Positions 5,756-6,912 of a stretch of 6,912 nt of DNA are shown here, one piece after another. This DNA is from UBA4093 sp036676455 (GTDB lineage: Bacteria; Cyanobacteriota; Sericytochromatia; S15B-MN24; UBA4093), in NCBI GenBank assembly GCA_036676455.1, contig JAKFCW010000066.1, forward strand, positions 1-6,912. Reading direction: 5' to 3'. A program made the translations under genes and the position numbers. A model generated the notes under the pieces. That model had not been told where the DNA came from, ran no database searches, and saw only the letters and a program-made list of their open reading frames with translations. The first letter of the stretch is position 1, and every line of letters starts with the position of its first letter.

Positions 5756-6126
5756 CGACGAGGCGGGCCGAACGTGCAGGAGGACGAGGAATGGACGCGC
5801 AGCGGCGGGCCGACTGTACAGGAGGACGGTATTGGTGCGCGCCTTTATGGGAGGCGACATCGCGCCGAGGAGGACGTAACGGCGACGCGGGCCGGGAACT
5901 ACGGAAGACGACACGCGGGCGCGGGCCGACTATCAGGGACGACGGTGGAGGCGGGCGGGCCGATCATGGAGCTGGACGTCAACCCATCGCGGGCCGTTAG
6001 CGCAGTTGGACGTGCGAACTGCGCGGACCGAGACGGAGACAGGACATCGTTCCAACGCGGGCCGTCATGCGCAGAGGACGATCGAGCATCGCGGGCCGTT
6101 TCCAAAGGTGGACGTGCAAGCAGCGC
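5731..6126 (+). repeat. Array of degenerate 34-bp units, GGGCCG-N11-GGACG-N9-CGC
   Basis: Ten units can be aligned. They start at 5731, 5765, 5807, 5855, 5889, 5923, 5957, 5991, 6025 and 6059/6093, the last two counted with the run below. The seven units from 5889 to 6126 are contiguous and exactly 34 bp each. Anchors stay fixed: GGGCCG (GGACCG at 6025) at positions 1-6, GGACG or one-base variants (AGACG, CGACG, GGACA) at 18-22, and CGC or GGC at 32-34. The 11- and 9-base interiors look unrelated between units. Thirty-four is not a multiple of three and stops occur, so it is not coding. A start-associated repeat interrupts at 5841-5862, and 8 extra bases follow the unit at 5765. One unit (5991) also has a perfect 8-bp inverted repeat, GCGCAGTT/AACTGCGC, but the others do not, so a shared RNA hairpin is unlikely. 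The tRNA begins at 6127, the next register position. Confidence 0.8.
5839..5862 (+). repeat. Start-associated repeat, copy 4 (one base shorter, no start codon)
   Basis: GGGAGGCGACATCG (5849-5862) lacks one A relative to the other copies and has GCG instead of GTG. It is embedded in the 34-bp array. Together with the bases that follow (GAGGAGGACGTAACGGCGA) it mirrors the junction at copy 3, indicating a duplicated block. Confidence 0.6.
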
Positions 6127-6197
6127 GGGCCGTTAGCTCAACGGTAGAGCGAGCTCTTTATAAGGGCTGGATGGAGGTTCGACTCCTCTACGGCCCA
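6127..6197 (+). tRNA. tRNA-Ile (anticodon UAU)
   Basis: A 71-base cloverleaf folds with no mismatch in the acceptor stem: GGGCCGT (6127-6133) pairs with ACGGCCC (6190-6196), with discriminator A at 6197. The D arm is GCTC-AACGGTA-GAGC, with the GG pair in its loop. The anticodon stem is AGCTC/GGGCT with one G-U, and the loop TTTATAA gives anticodon UAU. The variable loop is GGAT, and the T arm is GGAGG-TTCGACT-CCTCT with one wobble. CCA is not encoded (CCC follows A73), so host CCA addition is needed. UAU reads AUA (Ile). Most bacteria instead read AUA with a CAU tRNA modified to lysidine by TilS. Its 5' end coincides exactly with the register of the preceding 34-bp array. Confidence 0.88.
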
Positions 6198-6216
6198 CCC
6201 GAAGACGAGCATCCCC

Positions 6217-6246
6217 GCGCCCTTACATGGGAAGGCGACATCGTGA
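6217..6246 (+). promoter_or_regulatory. Start-associated repeat, copy 5
   Basis: GGGAAGGCGACATCGTGA (6229-6246) is identical to copy 1 over 18 bases, with upstream CGCGCCCTTACAT shared with copies 3 and 4. The GTG is kept at 6243, but the frame it opens runs through the pentamer array. Confidence 0.65.
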
Positions 6247-6365
6247 GGAAGCGCCGAGGCTGGGCGCGGCTCGGCCGGGTGGGGCCGGGCACGGCGGGGT
6301 GCGGCTCGGCGGGGCCCGGCCTGGCGCAGGCACGGCTTGGCAAGGCGAGGGTTGTACTTTCTTGA
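6243..6365 (+). CDS. Possible 40-residue basic peptide, or decayed gene start
   Basis: From the GTG of repeat copy 5 a frame of 40 codons (MRKRRGWARLGRVGPGTAGC...) runs to TGA at 6363-6365. Nearly all of it is read through the CNNGG pentamer array, so the Gly/Ala/Arg composition is dictated by the repeat. The start signals are the same as those of genuine genes at 794 and 5285, so it could be translated. More likely it marks a gene start left behind when its gene was lost or replaced by repeats. Confidence 0.2.
   Translation: MRKRRGWARLGRVGPGTAGCGSAGPGLAQARLGKARVVLS
6255..6350 (+). repeat. Degenerate pentanucleotide array 1 (CNNGG, 19 units) with G-quadruplex motif
   Basis: From 6255 to 6350 the sequence keeps a strict 5-base period with C-N-N-G-G in each unit (CGAGG, CTGGG, CGCGG, CTCGG, CCGGG...). 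TGGGG and TGCGG are variants, and there is one 6-base unit at 6325-6330. The middle two bases vary. Positions 6277-6299 contain four G-runs of three or more with loops of 1, 2 and 6 bases, a canonical G-quadruplex motif on the plus strand. The array runs into GGGTTGTACTTT (6349-6360). Confidence 0.75.
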
Positions 6366-6407
6366 GGATCTTTGATGAAGTTTGTGACCTGTCCTGACAC
6401 AAGCTGA
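6349..6407 (+). promoter_or_regulatory. Leader copy 1 with a 10-codon micro-ORF
   Basis: GGGTTGTACTTT (6349-6360) is followed by GAGGA (6364-6368) and, after 6 bases, ATG 6375. This opens MKFVTCPDTS and stops at 6405-6407. The same leader recurs at 6515. The micro-ORF may be a leader peptide or the stub of a lost gene. Confidence 0.35.
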
Positions 6408-6416
6408 AGTGAATGT

Positions 6417-6430
6417 CTCGTTTATACGAG
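6417..6430 (+). other. Short hairpin between the two leaders
   Basis: CTCGT (6417-6421) and ACGAG (6426-6430) form a perfect 5-bp stem with loop TTAT, in the only AT-rich stretch of the repeat region. No T-run follows. It could be an operator half-site or an RNA stem. Confidence 0.3.
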
Positions 6431-6436
6431 GCGCTG

Positions 6437-6516
6437 CTCGGACCGGCAAGGTAGGGCCGGGCTCGGCGGGGCGGGGCGCGGCCCGGCAAGGCGTGGCAGC
6501 GCGTGGCCCGGCAAGG
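6437..6516 (+). repeat. Degenerate pentanucleotide array 2 (CNNGG, 16 units) with G-quadruplex motif
   Basis: Sixteen consecutive 5-base units run without a register slip from CTCGG (6437) to CAAGG (6512-6516). Exceptions to C-N-N-G-G are ACCGG, TAGGG and CAGCG. CAAGG, CCCGG, CGTGG and CGGGG recur. Positions 6454-6476 form a second canonical G-quadruplex motif with loops of 2, 6 and 1 bases. The array ends in the same GGGTTGTACTTT leader as array 1, so array plus leader is duplicated. Confidence 0.75.
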
Positions 6517-6543
6517 GTTGTACTTTTAAGGAGAATATGCGTG
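6515..6543 (+). promoter_or_regulatory. Leader copy 2 with strong RBS
   Basis: GGGTTGTACTTT (6515-6526) is followed by AAGGAG (6528-6533) and the GTG start at 6541 after 7 bases. The nearer ATG at 6537 opens only an 18-codon frame. This decides the GTG as the start. Confidence 0.6.
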
Positions 6544-6912
6544 GAAACCAGCGTCGATGTAAAAACCAGCGTGGACATGCAGGCGAAGCCTGAAGGGACC
6601 ATCGAACAGATCAAGCGGAAGGTCATCGTAAGAGGCAAAACCCCGATCATGTTCGACCGGTACGCGGGCGATAACCAGACAGAACTCGAGCCGCAGCAGA
6701 AGATGTACTACATGGAGGACCTGAAGACGCTCTGCCTCCCGAACACGAACATTTCCTCGTTCCTGTCCGCGGAGAATACCGTCTCCGCACCTCGGAGGCT
6801 CTTCGGCAAGAAGTGGAAGGAGATCGCGCAGGCCTGCCTCAGCTTCGTGGAGATACAGCCTTTCCTCATCCCGTTCACGCGGAACGGACAGCCGATCAAG
6901 TTCGGACAGTTC
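6541..6912 (+). CDS. Hypothetical protein, N-terminal 124 residues (3' partial)
   Basis: The GTG start has an excellent AAGGAG. The frame stays open to the edge. The opening METSVDVKTSVDMQ is polar. It is followed by IKRKVIVRGKTPIMFDRYAG (24-43), a polar stretch, KMYYMEDLKTLCLPNTNISSFL (54-75) and LSFVEIQPFLIPFTRNGQPI (100-119). The first strand plus 'KTPIMFDR' and the later 'LP.TNI.SFL' look like a conserved core, and I have a sense of similar uncharacterised phage proteins. I cannot name the family. It begins a new transcription unit after the repeat region and uses AUA at least once (EIQ), a codon served by the tRNA upstream. Confidence 0.7.
   Translation, partial: METSVDVKTSVDMQAKPEGTIEQIKRKVIVRGKTPIMFDRYAGDNQTELEPQQKMYYMEDLKTLCLPNTNISSFLSAENTVSAPRRLFGKKWKEIAQACLSFVEIQPFLIPFTRNGQPIKFGQF

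Noticed and set aside
5991..6058. A second tRNA formed by two adjacent 34-bp units
   Set aside because: A D-like arm can be drawn, but no anticodon stem, T arm or matching 3' acceptor strand (CGGCCC) follows.
5731..6126. CRISPR array
   Set aside because: Conserved parts are only 3-6 bases and are split into three blocks per 34-bp unit. There is no repeat of 23 bases or more, no uniform spacer and no cas gene.
6409..6540. Upstream in-frame extension of the last gene to GTG 6409
   Set aside because: It would translate pentamer array 2 and has no ribosome binding site; GTG 6541 has AAGGAG seven bases upstream.
6138..6650. Minus-strand open frame of 170 codons across the tRNA and pentamer arrays
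   Set aside because: Its Pro/Ala/Arg composition is imposed by the pentamer repeat, and it overlaps the tRNA and the start of the real plus-strand gene.

Overview
The window is GC-rich. Every convincing gene lies on the plus strand, packed with 4-base ATGA/GTGA overlaps or very short gaps. Genes are short, most lack a recognisable family, and one tRNA gene is carried. This looks most like part of a tailed-phage genome (or a prophage or phage-plasmid) of a GC-rich bacterium. No capsid, portal, terminase, integrase or tail gene is visible, so the phage reading is an inference from gene size, packing and content.

Positions 1-2004 hold a run of small genes. These are a partial 3' end, a small Cys/Arg-rich protein, an 87-residue protein with a clear twin-arginine signal, a 79-residue unknown, a CgeB-like GT-B glycosyltransferase, and a membrane-anchored Cys-rich protein coupled to it. 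A 138-bp gap (2005-2142) carries two units of a 34-bp repeat. It is followed by an unusual IS110-transposase-like protein that lacks the N-terminal RuvC-like half and has an inserted zinc ribbon. Positions 3225-5259 form an accessory cluster: a small unknown, a DEDDh exonuclease of the Rv2179c-like type, a 67-residue unknown, an AbiEii-type nucleotidyltransferase and two more small unknowns. A further unknown (5285-5755) runs into repeats at its 3' end.

Positions 5731-6540 are non-coding and highly structured. A lattice of 34-bp degenerate units (anchors GGGCCG, GGACG and CGC at fixed spacing) includes seven units in unbroken register, and a tRNA-Ile(UAU) gene begins exactly at the next register position. 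After the tRNA come two arrays of a degenerate pentanucleotide (CNNGG). Each contains a canonical G-quadruplex motif and each ends in the same GGGTTGTACTTT leader. The second leader feeds a new gene that leaves the window at 6912.

A separate element, GGGAAGGCGACATCGTGA, occurs five times. In two copies it supplies the ribosome binding site and GTG start of a well-supported gene, and in a third that of a weak one. It resembles the start-associated sequences of some mycobacteriophages. The same 34-bp anchors occur both in front of the IS110-like gene and in front of the tRNA, which makes the repeat system the most interesting part of the window.
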